A DNA stretch of 64,000 bases. It comes from Ophiosphaerella korrae. Lineage: Eukaryota > Ascomycota > Dothideomycetes > Pleosporales > Phaeosphaeriaceae. The notes under the pieces were generated by a model that worked only from the letters and a program-made list of their open reading frames with translations, ran no database searches and was not told where the DNA came from. Shown in pieces: positions 10,535 to 22,170 of the stretch; the first letter of the stretch is position 1, and each line of letters opens with the position of its first letter. A program made the position numbers and the translations under genes. The stretch lies in the NCBI GenBank assembly GCA_028456385.1, contig JALNQF010000018.1, forward strand, positions 186,001 through 250,000, read 5' to 3'.

Positions 10535-12671
10535 ATGGCGGATGCCCGTGGAGAGTACTGGTACTTCGATGCTGATATCGACGCAACCAAGATCACAGTG
10601 CCAGAGCTGCGCAGTATCTTACTCAAACACGGCGTCACATATCCGTCCTCAGCGAAGAAGTCGGTACTGGTGAGCCTCTTCAACGAGTTGGTTGCTCCAC
10701 AAGCAGCCAAGCTGCAAAGAGCACATGCGCGCACGAAGCGAACAACGAGGGGCATCCAAGATGTCCCGTCCAGCTCGGCCAGTACTGCCACGACCGAAGA
10801 CACCGAGGATGACACTCTTCTGCCACCTCCGCCGACAACCACGCGACGCCCCTCGCGCCGCACCACACGTGCGCACACGGAAGAGACGGATGACATAATA
10901 GCACCACCGCCACGCCCGCGAGGGAAGACGCCGACGCGTGCGATCCCGGCAAAGCATGACAGGGCTACCGAAGCTGAGCTGGATGAGCGGCCTGCTACCA
11001 GGCGCCCGAGGAGGAGCGTACCACCACAAGTGAAGGAGCCAACACCTGATCCAGAGGCATGGCACAGACCAGATGTTAACAGTCCTTTTACACAAGAAAA
11101 CCCTTTCCAGAGCGGAAGTTCTCCAGCAGCGCCTGATACTGGCGCACGCGATCGTAGACGGAGGACTATGGGTTCTGAGCACAAGGAGAGACGCAAGAGC
11201 GAGGCAAACCGCCGCAAAACGGTTCAACCAAATGCCGAGCAGCTGGACGAGGGGATCGTCGTGCCAACGCGCGGGAATTTCAACCCGCGCATCAAGATGG
11301 AGGAGCACGATTACCCTGATGCGGGCGAGGAGTTTGCTCCTGAGGAGCAGCTAGAGCTAGTACGCGAACGTGCCAAAGCCGGTGAAGCCGATATCCTGCC
11401 TCCTCGCAGACGGAGACAGACTTCCAAAGCTACGGGGACATTGAAAGCCATGTCGGGCACAATTCTCCTCACGGCTGCAGCCGTTTTTGGAGGTGCTTGG
11501 CGGCAAGAAAAGATTGCAGTAGGGTTTTGCGGCATTGGGCGAGACGCCACAGGACTTGCTGGTATCGAGGTGCCTGAGTGGGCAAACGATATCCTGCCCC
11601 AATGCGAACCCTGCCCACCACACGCTCAGTGCTACCGGGAGTTACAACTCACCTGCGATCGCGACTTCATCCGAAAGGATCACCCATTGTCCCTTAATGG
11701 CCTAATTCCAATTCCACCGACATGTGAGCCAGACAGTGAGAAGACACGCAAAGTGAACAGCGTCGCCGACCGTGCTGTGCAGATCCTACGGGAACGAAGG
11801 GCACAATACGAATGTGGCGAGGCTGATGCATCGGGGAATATAGTAACTAGCCCAGAAGTCAGTGAAGTCGAATTGAAGCAGCAGATGGCTACACAGAAAC
11901 GTAAGGGAATGACGGATAGCGAGTTTATTGAACTCTTTGACAGAGCATTCCCGGAAATGACAATGCGAGAAGAGGTGCTTGAGTCAACTAACGGGTAAGC
12001 ATAACCCCCACAGCTTTGGTTATTTATACAGCTTGTCTGACAAGGGCTTTACTGATCAGTGACCTTTCCGTGCAAACAGAGCAACCGGTGGACGACAACT
12101 CACATCAACCTCCCTCGCCAAACTCTCCCTTGCCTGTAGCGTCCGACGATCCGTCCGACAATCCCTGGAACGATATCTTCTCCAAATTGTTATGATATTC
12201 TTCGTCATTGCAACTGGCTCGTATGCTAAATACTCAATCACCACCAATCGAGCCATGGAAACACGGGCAAAGCAGCTCGCAAGCGACGTCTTTGATCGTC
12301 TTGCCAACCATGCGGCTTTGAGCATTCAAGAGCCTGTTGCATATCCAGACAAGGGTATTAGCATGGCGCAGCTCCGAGATGATGTTCTTCGAGCTGAATT
12401 CTCATCCTCTCGTCGGCAGAAATTGTGGAAGAGGGTGCAAAAGAAAGTGGAATTCAATTCTAACATACGTGCAGCAGTCCGCACATCTGCTAGCGGTGAT
12501 GTCGCCCGCATGTGGGAATGGACTGGGCCCATCAGGCTGCTTGAAGATGCGCGGAGTAACGGCCAGCGCGAGAGTGGTCGGTTTAGCCTGGGTATGGGCA
12601 GTAGCCCTCCGCGTGCGGCGAATGAGATGAAGGAGGGTTCTAAATGGGAAGAGGGGCGGCCTATCTATTAA
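10535..12671 (+). CDS. src1: Inner nuclear membrane protein Src1/Heh1 (LEM/HEH domain, Man1-Src1p-C domain)
   Basis: Two exons: join(10535..11994,12080..12671), 683 residues. The 85 nt intron (GTAAGC..ACAG) splits a Gly codon. The N-terminus (about residues 15-55, ITVPELRSILLKHGVTYPSS) is a helix-extension-helix (LEM-like) fold that in this family binds chromatin or DNA. A long polar Arg/Pro/Thr-rich linker with basic clusters follows, fitting nuclear import. The first transmembrane segment is at about 306-325 and the second at about 517-537 (QIVMIFFVIATGSY), with a Cys-containing lumenal part between them. The C-terminal winged-helix part ends around VARMWEWTGPIRL, the usual Man1-Src1p-C ending. 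The family links nuclear pores, telomeres or rDNA and the inner nuclear membrane. Domain order and length match. Confidence 0.88.
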
Positions 12672-13096
12672 ACATTATGCATCCAGAATTTTCTTTTGTA
12701 CACTGAGGCAAGGTGGTGGAATGGCGACACGATGGTGTCTAGGATGATATCGCTTCGTTTTGTATGATACCACAGCGTAGACAGCGTTTATAATGAGAGA
12801 CATGATGGCTGTAAGGAGAGATCAGCCATGTTCTGTTTATTGCAGTGTCTCTCAGTACACATTGTGTTGACCTTAACAGAGGTCTTATTCCAATTCTCCC
12901 AGCAACGCTCTGAAGGTAATGATAATGGTTAATTGATTGGCTGGTTTGATGTGGCTGGTGTATGGCGTCGTATTAGCGCAGTGGTAGCCGAGGGGCACGG
13001 ACACCCACACTCTGGAAAATCGGCCGCAACCTCATCTGCATCATCAACACGCCAAACCGTCGACCTCACTAACCGACAGTCACAAATACCGTCAAA
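12672..13096. other. Intergenic region upstream of eL42
   Basis: A 425 bp stretch holding the 3' UTR of src1 and the promoter and 5' UTR of the ribosomal protein gene. A tRNA A-box-like string (TTAGCGCAGTGGTAGC near 12972) has no matching B box and was not called. No gene is seen. Confidence 0.5.
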
Positions 13097-14051
13097 ATGG
13101 TGAGTTACTTGTCTTATTTTCGGATTATCGAGGAATTGGATATCGGCAACGCGACCCAAGCCACGACGCCATGACATTCGATGACGACGACGACGACGAC
13201 AACGACAATATCGAGCGCACGCTACCACACGAGCTACATACACAGAGCACGGCTGTCAAATCGCAGGTTAGAGTAGGATTCTATCTGTAGCCAATATTGA
13301 GAATCGCTGCCTACGTTGTATCAATTTGGGGCTGAAGAAGCATGTCGAGATGAGAGATGAGAGGAATACTGTTGGCACAGTCAAATGGCTTTATTACTCG
13401 TCGCACTACCAGAGACCACCCGTGGTCGATATCACAACCCATGGCGCACTTCCGCGGCACACTTTCAATCGCACAGGCTCTTTCGCCACAACTTCGTCGC
13501 TCGGTCGCGCTGCATATCCTCGCACGCTGTTACTGTCATGAAATTTTGATATAGTTGTGAAATGTACGCTGACGCTGTGCTTCAGGTCAACGTTCCCAAG
13601 ACCCGACGAACCTACTGCAAGGGCAAGGACTGCAAGAAGCACACCCAGCACAAGGTCACCCGTCCGTAGCCCCGCACACCCCACAATCCGTACATATACT
13701 GAAGATTGGCAGAATACAAGGCAGGAAAGGCCTCGCTGTTTGCACAGGGAAAGCGTCGTTATGACCGCAAGCAGTCCGGTTACGGTGGTCAGACCAAGCC
13801 CGTTTTCCACAAGGTATGAGCGGTCGACGATGGTGTTCTACATCTATGTTGACAACATACAGCGAGCGAAAACCACGAAGAAGGTCGTGCTCCGTCTAGA
13901 GTGCACACAATGCAAGACCAAGGCACAGGTAGTTATACCATTAAAACAACTTCGTACAATTTCTGACATCCTCCAGCTTGCCCTCAAGCGATGCAAGCAC
14001 TTCGAGCTTGGTGGTGACAAGAAGACCAAGGGTGCTGCTCTTGTCTTCTAA
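13097..14051 (+). CDS. rpl42: Large-subunit ribosomal protein eL42 (L44/L36a)
   Basis: Five exons: join(13097..13099,13586..13661,13713..13813,13863..13928,13977..14051), 106 residues, the exact family length. The first exon is just the ATG; the 486 nt first intron (GTGAGT..TTCAG) has a regular ribosomal-protein-gene look. The protein reads [12 protein letters not shown] and keeps the two Cys pairs that bind zinc (C12 and C17; C-TQ-C in LECTQCKTK). It ends KTKGAALVF. It sits at the ribosomal E site. Residue 56 is proline, the form found in cycloheximide-sensitive yeasts. Four introns in so short a gene are normal in filamentous fungi. The first intron has a GAC/GACAAC simple repeat near 13178-13205. 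I looked for a C/D-box snoRNA in it and found none. Confidence 0.97.
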
Positions 14052-14460
14052 GTGCATTCCCTCTTTCTCTGTCTTTTGCTGGACCTTCGGCGTAGTCTTC
14101 GGGGGCGGGACGGATGGCTTTCACAATCAACTCTCACAATGCATGGAAGCGAGGAATGAGGCCGACATGGAAGATCTGGGGATGAAATAGTCGCCAGTCA
14201 CGAAAGTAACGGACTGTAGCTTACACCTACATATGCATCAAATGGAGCACGATTGAAGGTTACGCGCTTCTTGTCCTTATTGTACAGCCTTTTATCAGTG
14301 ATGGGATAAGTTTCCTGCTTGGTAAAGGTGCGATATGCGGTTTCGGAAGGCGATTAAGCCCCTCTGCCCCACTTTTACGCTACTTCACGCCTTATACGCC
14401 GTCATCTCTTCCAATATAAACGGGGATACAAGTGACTGTACAACAAATACTCATCTATAC
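14052..14460. other. Intergenic region, eL42 3' UTR and promoter of the reductase gene
   Basis: A 409 bp stretch between two plus-strand genes. Apart from a TATA-like sequence at 14415-14420 no feature is recognised. Confidence 0.5.
14415..14420 (+). promoter_or_regulatory. TATA-box candidate for the ketopantoate-reductase-like gene
   Basis: TATAAA, 41 bp before the ATG at 14461. The spacing would give a very short leader, so it is only a candidate. Confidence 0.35.
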
Positions 14461-15637
14461 ATGGCTAATTCGCAAAAGAAGACAGTACTTTTAATTGGCG
14501 GTGGTGCCGTCGGTGCCATTGCTGCTCTCAACCTCGAGGTCGGAGGTCTTGCTCACGTCACTGTAGTGCTTAGGTCCAACTACGATGCAGTCCGTGAAAG
14601 AGGATACAGCTTTGAAAGTTGCGACCATGGTGTTATAAAAGCATGGAAACCTAGCATTAGTAAGTCACTGTTCTTCACTTTTCAGATAAATCTGATCTAA
14701 TACCAAGTCCGCAACACCACCCCCGACATCACCAAAGAAGGCCTGCCCCCATACGACTACATACTTCTCTCCGCCAAAAACATCCCCGACATCTCCCCCA
14801 CCGCAGTCGATCTCGTCACCCCCGCCCTCCCCCCAACTAACACGCACACAACCCTCCTCCTCCTCCAAAACGGCCTCAACATTGAAAAGCCCTTCCTCAC
14901 CACCCACCCCACCACGCCCCTCCTCTCCGGCGTCTCCCTAATCGGCACTGCCGAGCCCATCCCCGGCACCATCATCCACGACGAGCCCGACAAGCTCTTC
15001 ATCGGGCCCTTCCCGCACCCGTCCCTCCCACCAGCCCTGCTCTCGACCCGCGCCCAATCCTTCGCGCACATGTACGCCGCCTCGCAAAAAACGAAGTGCG
15101 TGTACGCGCCCGACGTGCTGCACGACCGCTGGAAGAAGCTCGTGTACAACGCGTGTCTGAATCCCATTTGCGCGGTCACGGGACTGGATACAGGGCGTAT
15201 CCGGCTTGCGGACGGCGCGGTTGAAGCGCTGGTTGTGCCTGCTATGCGGGAGATTGTGTGCGCGGCGAAGGGTGCGGCGGGCGTCGAATTAGATGGCGGA
15301 ATTGTTGAGTGGACGATTGGGTTGGATCCGTTGGAGAGTTATTTGAAACCGAGCATGCAGCAGGATTTAGAAAAAGTGAGTGTGCGAGGTTTTTTTTTTT
15401 ACCACTGTTTGTCCTTGTGTTGAGTAGGGATCGAGATGCTGCGGTGGGGAAAGTGCGCTAATGGGGCGGTAGGGCAATTTGATTGAGTTCGAGAATTTGT
15501 TGGGGGAGCCATTGAGGGAGGGGAAGGCGGTGGGAGTGAGTATGCCGACGCTGGAGGTGTTGTATAATCTTGCGAAGGCGATTCAGTGGCGGGTTAAGGA
15601 GGGGAGAGGAATGGTTGGTGTGCCGGGGAAGAAATAG
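14461..15637 (+). CDS. 2-dehydropantoate 2-reductase-like protein (ApbA/PanE family)
   Basis: Three exons: join(14461..14659,14708..15375,15473..15637), 343 residues. Introns are 48 and 97 nt. The N-terminus is a Rossmann NADPH-binding site (VLLIGGGAVGAIAALNLE). The middle has the family strand YDYILLSAKN, and the C-terminal helical domain begins with DRWKKLVYNACLNPICAVTG, where the Lys and Asn residues match the catalytic and substrate-binding positions of ketopantoate reductase. The likely reaction is NADPH-dependent reduction of a 2-oxo acid, in pantothenate synthesis for the best-known members. Fungi carry several paralogues, some in accessory clusters, so the true substrate is open. Base composition becomes strongly C-rich in the first half of exon 2. 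Confidence 0.88.
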
Positions 15638-16517
15638 GTGGAAGTTTGGACGATTTTCACTTGAACCTGACCATCGGTATACGCTGGATGTTTGGGGCGT
15701 TTCCTTCAAGATGGTTCGCAGTTACTGCTGGTGCTATTGCAAGATTCGCTAGATGGAGAGGTCTAGCTGATGAATTACTGCGCCGTTCAACGTCTGTCAC
15801 CTAGTGGTAGTATAAATCTTGGGGGACTCAGCATACTTCACGGTCCCTGTGGTTTTACAAGAAATGAAGAGACTAAGCTGGCGTACAGACTCCGGCTTAT
15901 GATTTGCATCGTTCAGAGGTCCTCCGAGATCTTACTATCACCGTCATATCAAATGCTTGAGCCAATATTCTTGCCAACAGCTATAAACCATTATTCTCCC
16001 AATGTGCTTCTCTATGTGACTTTGCAAGTAGCCCAAAAGTCCTTCATCTCCAAGCATTTTGCCCTAGTCTATAATAGGCAATCTGTGGGGTAAGGCTCCG
16101 GTCTTAATGTAGCTTAATTGCGACAACGCCATCGCCTCATTCGATCAACCTCATCGCCAACAATCCGCCTTTAACCCCGTTCCCTCTCAGCCCCAAAATA
16201 TGTTTATAATAGATCATGTGCCGCGAATATCGTACTCGAACCGGGTTTTCCATAGCGTCGGCTCCAGCCAATGTACCCCGGACCGCCTCGCCGCCACTAA
16301 CATACCCTTGTGCCTGGAATGCCGGCGGCTCGATGGTGGCGATATATAGATTGATTAAGGATACTGGTCACGTAGCCCACGCCGAGTGCGTACGCAATAG
16401 GCTTCTACAATTTCCCCAACTAGTGTTTGGCCTCCGTGGATATTACAGTACAGGGTTAGTAGTATGGGTTGTGCGCTCGCCTTAATTGTTGGGCTAAGAT
16501 AGGCTGGTTGAGAAGCT
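15638..16517. other. Intergenic region without recognised genes
   Basis: About 880 bp between the reductase gene and the GH131-like gene promoter. A short open frame near 16216-16485 lacks homology that I can recognise. Nothing else is seen. Confidence 0.5.
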
Positions 16518-16523
16518 TATATA
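16518..16523 (+). promoter_or_regulatory. TATA-box candidate for the GH131-like gene
   Basis: TATATA followed by GG, 80 bp before the ATG at 16603. This spacing is usual for strongly regulated fungal secreted-enzyme genes. Confidence 0.45.
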
Positions 16524-16602
16524 GGACAGTATATCTCTTGAATTGTATATATCATTGCGTCTGTCAGTCTATTCCTATCTCCGTTTGCTGGCAATCTCTA
16601 CA

Positions 16603-17497
16603 ATGTTTGGAAAGGCTACTATTGTGAATGCGCTCATCAGCGCTGTGTCGGCAGGTATGCACAATTGCATTACATGTCTGGATATACTTCGAAGTGCTAA
16701 TAGGCCCACAGGCACGATTCTATGGGATGGTCGCTTCAATGAAATGAGCTCGTCCGCTGACCTCGAGAAATGGTCTTGGGCAAATCAGGTTGGCAACTAC
16801 CAGTACTATATCCACGGGTCTGGTGCTGTCTCAAAATATGTCAACCTCTCGCCCAACTTCAAGAACACCGCCGATACCGGCTCGAAGCAAGGTGCTAAGA
16901 TCACAATCGATAACACTGCCAAGTGGAATTCAGACATGTACGCATGCCCATGAATGCTGGCGATTGACAATTTAACATAACAACAGGTGGCGAACCGAAC
17001 TCATCCCCCAAACCAAAGCGGCCATCAACAAGGGCACTCTCTTCTACCACTTCTCAATCAAGAGAGGCACCACCAACGTCCCCAGCGCAACAAACGAGCA
17101 CCAGATCTGCTTCTTCGAGAGCCACTTCACTGAGCTAAAGTACGGCTGGGTGAATGGCGAGTCAGGCACATCCAACACAAACCTGCAGTGGTTTGTCGGC
17201 GGCCAAAGCAAGTGGAAAGTCGAGCTCAAGGCCGACGAATGGCACAACGTTGCCTACGAGATCAACTTCTCCTCTAACTCGGTTACCTTCTGGCACTCGA
17301 CCGGTAGCGCGGCGCTCACCAAGACAGCGGGCCCCTTCTCTGTCAGCACGTCTAGCAATGGCGCTGATTGGCATTTGGGTGTGCTCCGCCTGCCGCGCCA
17401 GGGTAACGATGGGACCAGTGCGGAGGACTGGTTTTTCAGCGGGACATATATTGAGAGCGGCACGCTCACTACGTCCGTTGGGAGCCCTGCGGCGTAG
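16603..17497 (+). CDS. Secreted glycoside hydrolase family 131-like beta-glucanase
   Basis: Three exons: join(16603..16654,16712..16937,16987..17497), 262 residues. The first 17 residues (MFGKATIVNALISAVSA) form a secretion signal, and the first intron falls exactly at the signal/mature boundary. The mature part begins GTILWDGRFNEMSS and contains NQVGNYQYYIHGSG, WRTELIPQTKAAINKG, HQICFFESHFTELKYGW, WHNVAYEINFS and SSNGADWHLGVLRLP, a pattern I associate with the GH131 catalytic domain. Family members hydrolyse beta-1,3/1,6- and beta-1,4-glucans outside the cell and are common in plant-associated fungi. There is no carbohydrate-binding module. A polysaccharide-lyase-type jelly roll is the alternative, because I recognise the family from memory of its sequence pattern only. 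Confidence 0.75.
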
Positions 17498-18376
17498 GTT
17501 AGGCTTTGGGGGTGGGGCCGGACCACGGGTTATCAATGGCCTGCTAGAACATTTTGTAAATACTTTTACGAGTTTACCGGTATGTATGAAGAGAACTTGT
17601 GATAACGTGTCTATGGTACCTGGGACGCCTAGTCTACTGCTCGTTCTGTGCAGCCCCTAAGTTTACTTGTTGCGTCCGCTCTACTCTGGTATGTATTATC
17701 ACGTCCTTCAACATTGCCAACTTCACAGAGAGCGATTATCAAAATTCGGGATATTTCCTCTCAATATTCCCAAACTCAAGATTGATATTGCCCGAACAAG
17801 ACGAAGTTGGTTTACTACATGCGAAGATGCGTCATCTATTCAAGAACCGCTGCGGACTCTAGTAGTAATTATTTAGTCACTTGAACTGTGTCTAGCATGT
17901 AGAAAAAAAGCACCTTCATTTATCAGTAACAGTATGTGAAAACTTGTGTGGCAAGTAAAGATGGGCGAGGAGGCAAATAAGTAGGGTCGAGCTAATTAGA
18001 GGCACAAGTCTATGTTTACGCGAAGGCTGTACGAAGCGAGTACCATAAATTGGGGTAAACGATATTATAACGAGATAGATGATGTGGTGGCAGGATTGAA
18101 AGCTCTTTGAGAAGCCATTTAGTCAGTAGGTATACAGTTGATTTAGCATTACAACTAATAAGCCCGATCTATGAAGTAGAGCGTAGGCACTTCGTGGGTC
18201 AACATATTTATCTTCCACACAACAGCTAACCGTCCAGCATTAGAGCGACCAGCGCCAGATAATTAGTCTAATATGGTAACACCGTATGGGGTATATCGCG
18301 TCGAAACACTGATCAGAAACATTAGCGCGGCCAGCGCCCTCGAAGACATCGCCATATCATCCACGCAACACGTACA
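17498..18376. other. Convergent intergenic region, AT-rich
   Basis: An 879 bp stretch between the stop codons of the plus-strand GH131-like gene and the minus-strand orphan gene. It is AT-rich, with only short chance open frames. No repeat or RNA gene is recognised. Confidence 0.5.
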
Positions 18377-19297
18377 TCAAGCACGAGCTGCTACAATTCT
18401 GGGTCCACCGGCGCCCTGCGTCCATTCCGTCAGGCCATGATCAACATGCGCCCAATAGTATCTTGCTCGTTCATAATGCTCCATTCGGTCGGCGAATTTT
18501 TTCACCGCGAGGATTTCCTGTAAACCCAACGGGCGCCCATTCACAGGTACGTTAAAATCGATAGCGGTGCCCGAGTCGGAGCGAGAGGGCCGGGCAAGTG
18601 GCTGTGGTTTGGGAGCAGCAAGCACCTGTGCCACGGAAAGTCGCCTCTCTGTACGAGAGGATTGATGTGGGGCGATGGAGGACTGGGGTGGTGCGATTGC
18701 CCGCTCTGTAGATAGACTTGCTGAAACGAGGCCAGACTCTGGTGTGATGAGTACAGACCGTGATATGAAACGCGACACTGATCTCTTGACTCGCAAGGGA
18801 GGATAGTCTTTTTGAATCGGCTCTGGTCTATCCGCAGGTTCTGGTGAGACTACTCGAGGAACAGGATTGCTGGCGTTCAGGCCGTTGTCTAGCCCTACCC
18901 GCTGTCGCAGGCGGGACAGACTTGTTCGCGACTTGAGCGGCTTTTGTCCCCTTGTGCTATCAGATCTAACGACAGATATCTCGGTCTGACGCTCAATATG
19001 GAGTTTTCGATATCGACCGGATGAGTGTGAGAGCGACTTAGTTCTTAGTCTCGATAAACTTCTCTTGATGGAGAGACTCGGGTGTCTCATCGTACCCGCA
19101 ATGGTATCCGATCTCCTCGGTACCTCAACCCTCCCTGTAGCAGCAAAGGTATGTGATGGTAGTTCATCTGGTTCTAGCGTGACTTTGTTGAAGTAGCTTC
19201 CGGCAGTAGATGGTTGTGCGCCGCTCATGACGTTGACACCACCAACATGTCTTGCATCAATAGGGCTAGAGATGATTATGGTCTTTGACTTAGCCAT
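18377..19297 (-). CDS. Orphan Ser/Arg-rich protein of unknown function
   Basis: A single-exon frame of 306 residues starting at an ATG (19297). I do not recognise a family. The protein is basic and Ser/Arg/Pro-rich and shows recurring short motifs of the form K-R-S-x-S-R-[LF] (IKRSLSRLRTKS, SRTSLSRLRQRV, VKRSVSRFISRSV), which look like basophilic kinase sites. The C-terminal 50 residues are more regular (LQEILAVKKFADRMEHYERARYYW) and predict a helix, so they are the likely conserved part. There is no signal peptide or membrane segment. It is mostly disordered by composition. It is called real because of its length, ATG start and biased, structured composition. Its neighbours give no hint of function. 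Confidence 0.6.
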   Translation of the reverse strand: MAKSKTIIISSPIDARHVGGVNVMSGAQPSTAGSYFNKVTLEPDELPSHTFAATGRVEVPRRSDTIAGTMRHPSLSIKRSLSRLRTKSLSHSSGRYRKLHIERQTEISVVRSDSTRGQKPLKSRTSLSRLRQRVGLDNGLNASNPVPRVVSPEPADRPEPIQKDYPPLRVKRSVSRFISRSVLITPESGLVSASLSTERAIAPPQSSIAPHQSSRTERRLSVAQVLAAPKPQPLARPSRSDSGTAIDFNVPVNGRPLGLQEILAVKKFADRMEHYERARYYWAHVDHGLTEWTQGAGGPRIVAARA

Positions 19298-20866
19298 GTC
19301 GTCGTTTATGCGTCTGAGGAGGTAATGCTGGTGAATTGTGTAATGCTACAGCACGCTTGAGCAGCGTACGACCGTCGGCTGATTGCAAGTTGTTTCGAGT
19401 TGATGGGGTTGGTTTGGAGGCGCAGACAGATGAACGCGGGTGGTGCAACGACAGATCAAAGCAGATGCCATTCCTGAAATGAAGAGTAGCTAGCGTTCGT
19501 CTGTCTTTGTAGCAAGTCCTGACGACTGTGGTGCCAGAAACAGTGAACTCCGCGATCACGGTCAAGACTTAGCCGCAAGCTCGGCTGCAACGAAAGAACT
19601 CTGGCAAGACCGGTCTTTGGCGTTTGTGGTACAAATGTCAAACCAGGGGTCTGTGCTGGAGAGAGGCAAAACGGATCGAAAGCAGTTCCCAAAGGCGAAG
19701 GAATCCTGTGTGTTGAGTCAGGTATCCCGAAACGTGTAACGTCACAACACGGGCGGTTATATCAGTGCATATTATTGCGTCGCGCTTCAGTCTGGCCTGA
19801 GGCTAGAAAAAGGAAAAAACCACTTTTCGCGCCAAAGTATTCGACGCGGGCTATGATATTGTTAATTTCTTTGGTGGATGATATAGGTCATCGTCGACCT
19901 ATCGACCATGGGTGGTTGCAGATCGGATCTTCCTGAGCCGAATATCAAGGAGGCTCTCGAAAGTGAATAGCAATGCCTTCGAGAAAGTTACCGCACGAAG
20001 CGTACTTGCAAAGTGCATATCAACCTTTATTCTTGAACCTGTGCTCTAGCGCTAGGGTAACTAATGTCAACCATCGAACGGCCACACTCGGTAGGTAGGA
20101 CTGCTGCCGAAGCCGAAATAAACGCCAGCTTCGCGAATGCTTCCGTACGGCTCGCATTGAATCAAAAAGTTTGCACATACCGCCATCCCGGTCATCATGT
20201 TGAGGTGCTGCAATGTAACTGCTGTGTTGTCGTGTCCCAGTCGACTGACTATGTTGGAAATAAGCGGAACAAGACGATAAGACCCGACACACGGGCGACT
20301 ATGCGGAAACTCCAGCGGGAAGGCCAGATGCAAAAAGCCGAAAATAGTACAACATGAATTAATGACAGCCTACCAATACGTCACAGCTCTTGCAGCCGCG
20401 AGAACCCAGTCAATGCCTGTATCCAGACAGCGTGATCGGTAGTCAAAAAAATATTTTGTCTCGTTTGGGGCAAATGGATCGTGTATTAACCCAATGTGCA
20501 CCTACTAGACGCAAATATAGCACAATGTAGTTGTGGAGAAAGGGTTGAGGCACACGCCGTCTCGAACTTCGGCCCAGTCTCAGTGTTCTATCCGAGGGCT
20601 TAGCATATATTTCAACCAATCACAACGCCTTCTGCCAGCTCACATTCTCGCCCATCCCTAACCGACCCTCATGGCAACCGCAAGGCTGCAAGATCGCCCT
20701 CCTTAAACCTGGGGGTCTAGGGGCATTCGTTATGCTGTGACAAGCTTCGACTGAGTTTTCTGCGAACCCGGTTGCGGGTAGCCCTACCTCAGACTACGCC
20801 ACTGACAGATGTCAAGCGATGCATGGAGTTTGTTACCGTCTACGTATCTGCACCCCACTCCGGGTG
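19298..20866. other. Divergent intergenic region
   Basis: About 1.6 kb between the start of the minus-strand orphan gene and the promoter of the plus-strand secreted-protein gene. Two open frames on opposite strands around 20064-20333 lack recognisable domains. Nothing firm is seen. Confidence 0.45.
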
Positions 20867-20874
20867 TATATAAG
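20867..20874 (+). promoter_or_regulatory. TATA-box candidate for the secreted Ala/Asn-rich protein gene
   Basis: TATATAAG, 199 bp before the ATG at 21073. It would give a leader of roughly 170 nt that is rich in pyrimidines (TCGTTCG, TCATTCATTCG), as in many highly expressed fungal genes. Confidence 0.5.
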
Positions 20875-21072
20875 AATAATGCGCCGTCTCTACAAGATGT
20901 TTATCCTCAGCAAGTCTTTCGTTCGTTGTTCAAGTCATTCATTCGTCTTACCAACTTCACTTCTATCGTTCCTGGAGAATCGATTGGCCGGTCCTTTTCT
21001 AATTTAATTTTCACTACACACTCCTTATTACGAACGGCCAATTATTCAAGAAAAGAATAATCACTACCCAAA

Positions 21073-22170
21073 ATGAAGCACTCAGTCCTCGCTCTTGCCC
21101 TCGTTGGCGCCGTCGCTGCACGCCCTGCCATACTGAAGAAGCGTGAGGTACCCCAGGAGCATTCGCACCGTAATATTCTCAACGAAGTAACAACACAACT
21201 CTTCAAGAACAACCCGGACGACATCCAAGATCCCGTATTTGGTCTACTTGGCGCTGCTGCCGCTGCCGATGGTGCTGGCAACATTGCTGATGCCGGTATG
21301 TCTGTACTGGAACGTGAAGAGAAAAATGACTAACAACCACCAGACTGCCTTCAGCAAGCAACCGCCGACCAAGCATTTACCAATGCTAAGGCAGCAGGTG
21401 ATGTTGCTGGTATGACCAGCGCACTGATTTACCGTGCTCTAGAGCGCAACACCGGCAGTGTTGGCCTTGCCTCAGTTCCTTGCGTGTCTATCAAAGCTGT
21501 TAACCCTGAAATTGCCGCTCTCCAACAGCATCAGGACCCTGCTAGTCAAGGTGCACAGGCTCTAAACAAGGAGATTGCTTCTGAGCTTGCCCGCCAGATT
21601 TCCGCTATTGGCGGCGACCCATTGTTGGCCAATGAGGCTTCAACCTTCGCTCCAGGCCAGATTGGCGATCCGACTGGTGCCAGAAACACTTGCGACGACG
21701 AGGCTGATGACGCGGGGTGCATCAACTCCCTGAACCTTCGTGTCGATGACCTCTCTGCGGCTGAGATCCAAGCCGCAGTTGCTGGCGGTGCTAAGGCCAA
21801 CAACGGTGCCCAAGCCAACAACGGTGCCAACAACAACAAAGCCGGAAAAGGTGGCAAGGCTAATAAGGCCAACAACAAGGCTGCAGCGGCTGCGGCAGAC
21901 TTCGGAGCTTGTGAGAACCCAACTATCAACTTTGGTATTCCTTCTGACGGTCGTAAAGAAAACGCTTTCGAGCCTGCCAACCTGAGCCAGTTTAACCACG
22001 GTTCAGCAGTCAACATCGCCATCATCTCCAACTTCATCTGCTCACGGGTGAGCAGCTCCTGCAAGGCTAATGCCGCAGCTGTGAGTGCTTGCGAGAGTGC
22101 TGTTGTGGCTGCTCAGGGTCTACAGGAGGCTGCTGCCGCGGATGCTTTCAACTCGGCGCTTGGATTTTAG
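21073..22170 (+). CDS. Secreted Ala/Asn-rich protein of unknown function
   Basis: Two exons: join(21073..21295,21344..22170), 349 residues; the 48 nt intron splits an Asp codon. The signal peptide is MKHSVLALALVGAVAA, followed by a possible KR processing site (ILKKREVPQ). The central low-complexity stretch (AKANNGAQANNGANNNKAGKGG, about residues 232-265) is built from A/N/G/K. The C-terminal block (FGACENPTINFGIPSDGRKENAFEP, FNHGSAVNIAIISNFICSRV, then spaced Cys) resembles a conserved fungal secreted module often mislabelled in databases as ribosomal protein S17. Six cysteines in the mature part could form disulfides. It may be a cell-wall or matrix protein. I know of no function. Confidence 0.78.

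Noticed and set aside
12968..13040. tRNA A-box-like sequence (TTAGCGCAGTGGTAGC)
   Set aside because: No B box or foldable arms at the right distance.
13100..13585. Possible snoRNA in the long first intron of eL42
   Set aside because: No RTGATGA box with a matching CTGA box was found.
16215..16290. GGTTCGAG string on the minus strand suggesting a tRNA T-loop
   Set aside because: Flanking bases do not form the five-base T stem or an acceptor stem.
20020..20357. Overlapping open frames on both strands
   Set aside because: Neither shows homology, signal peptide or consistent codon bias.
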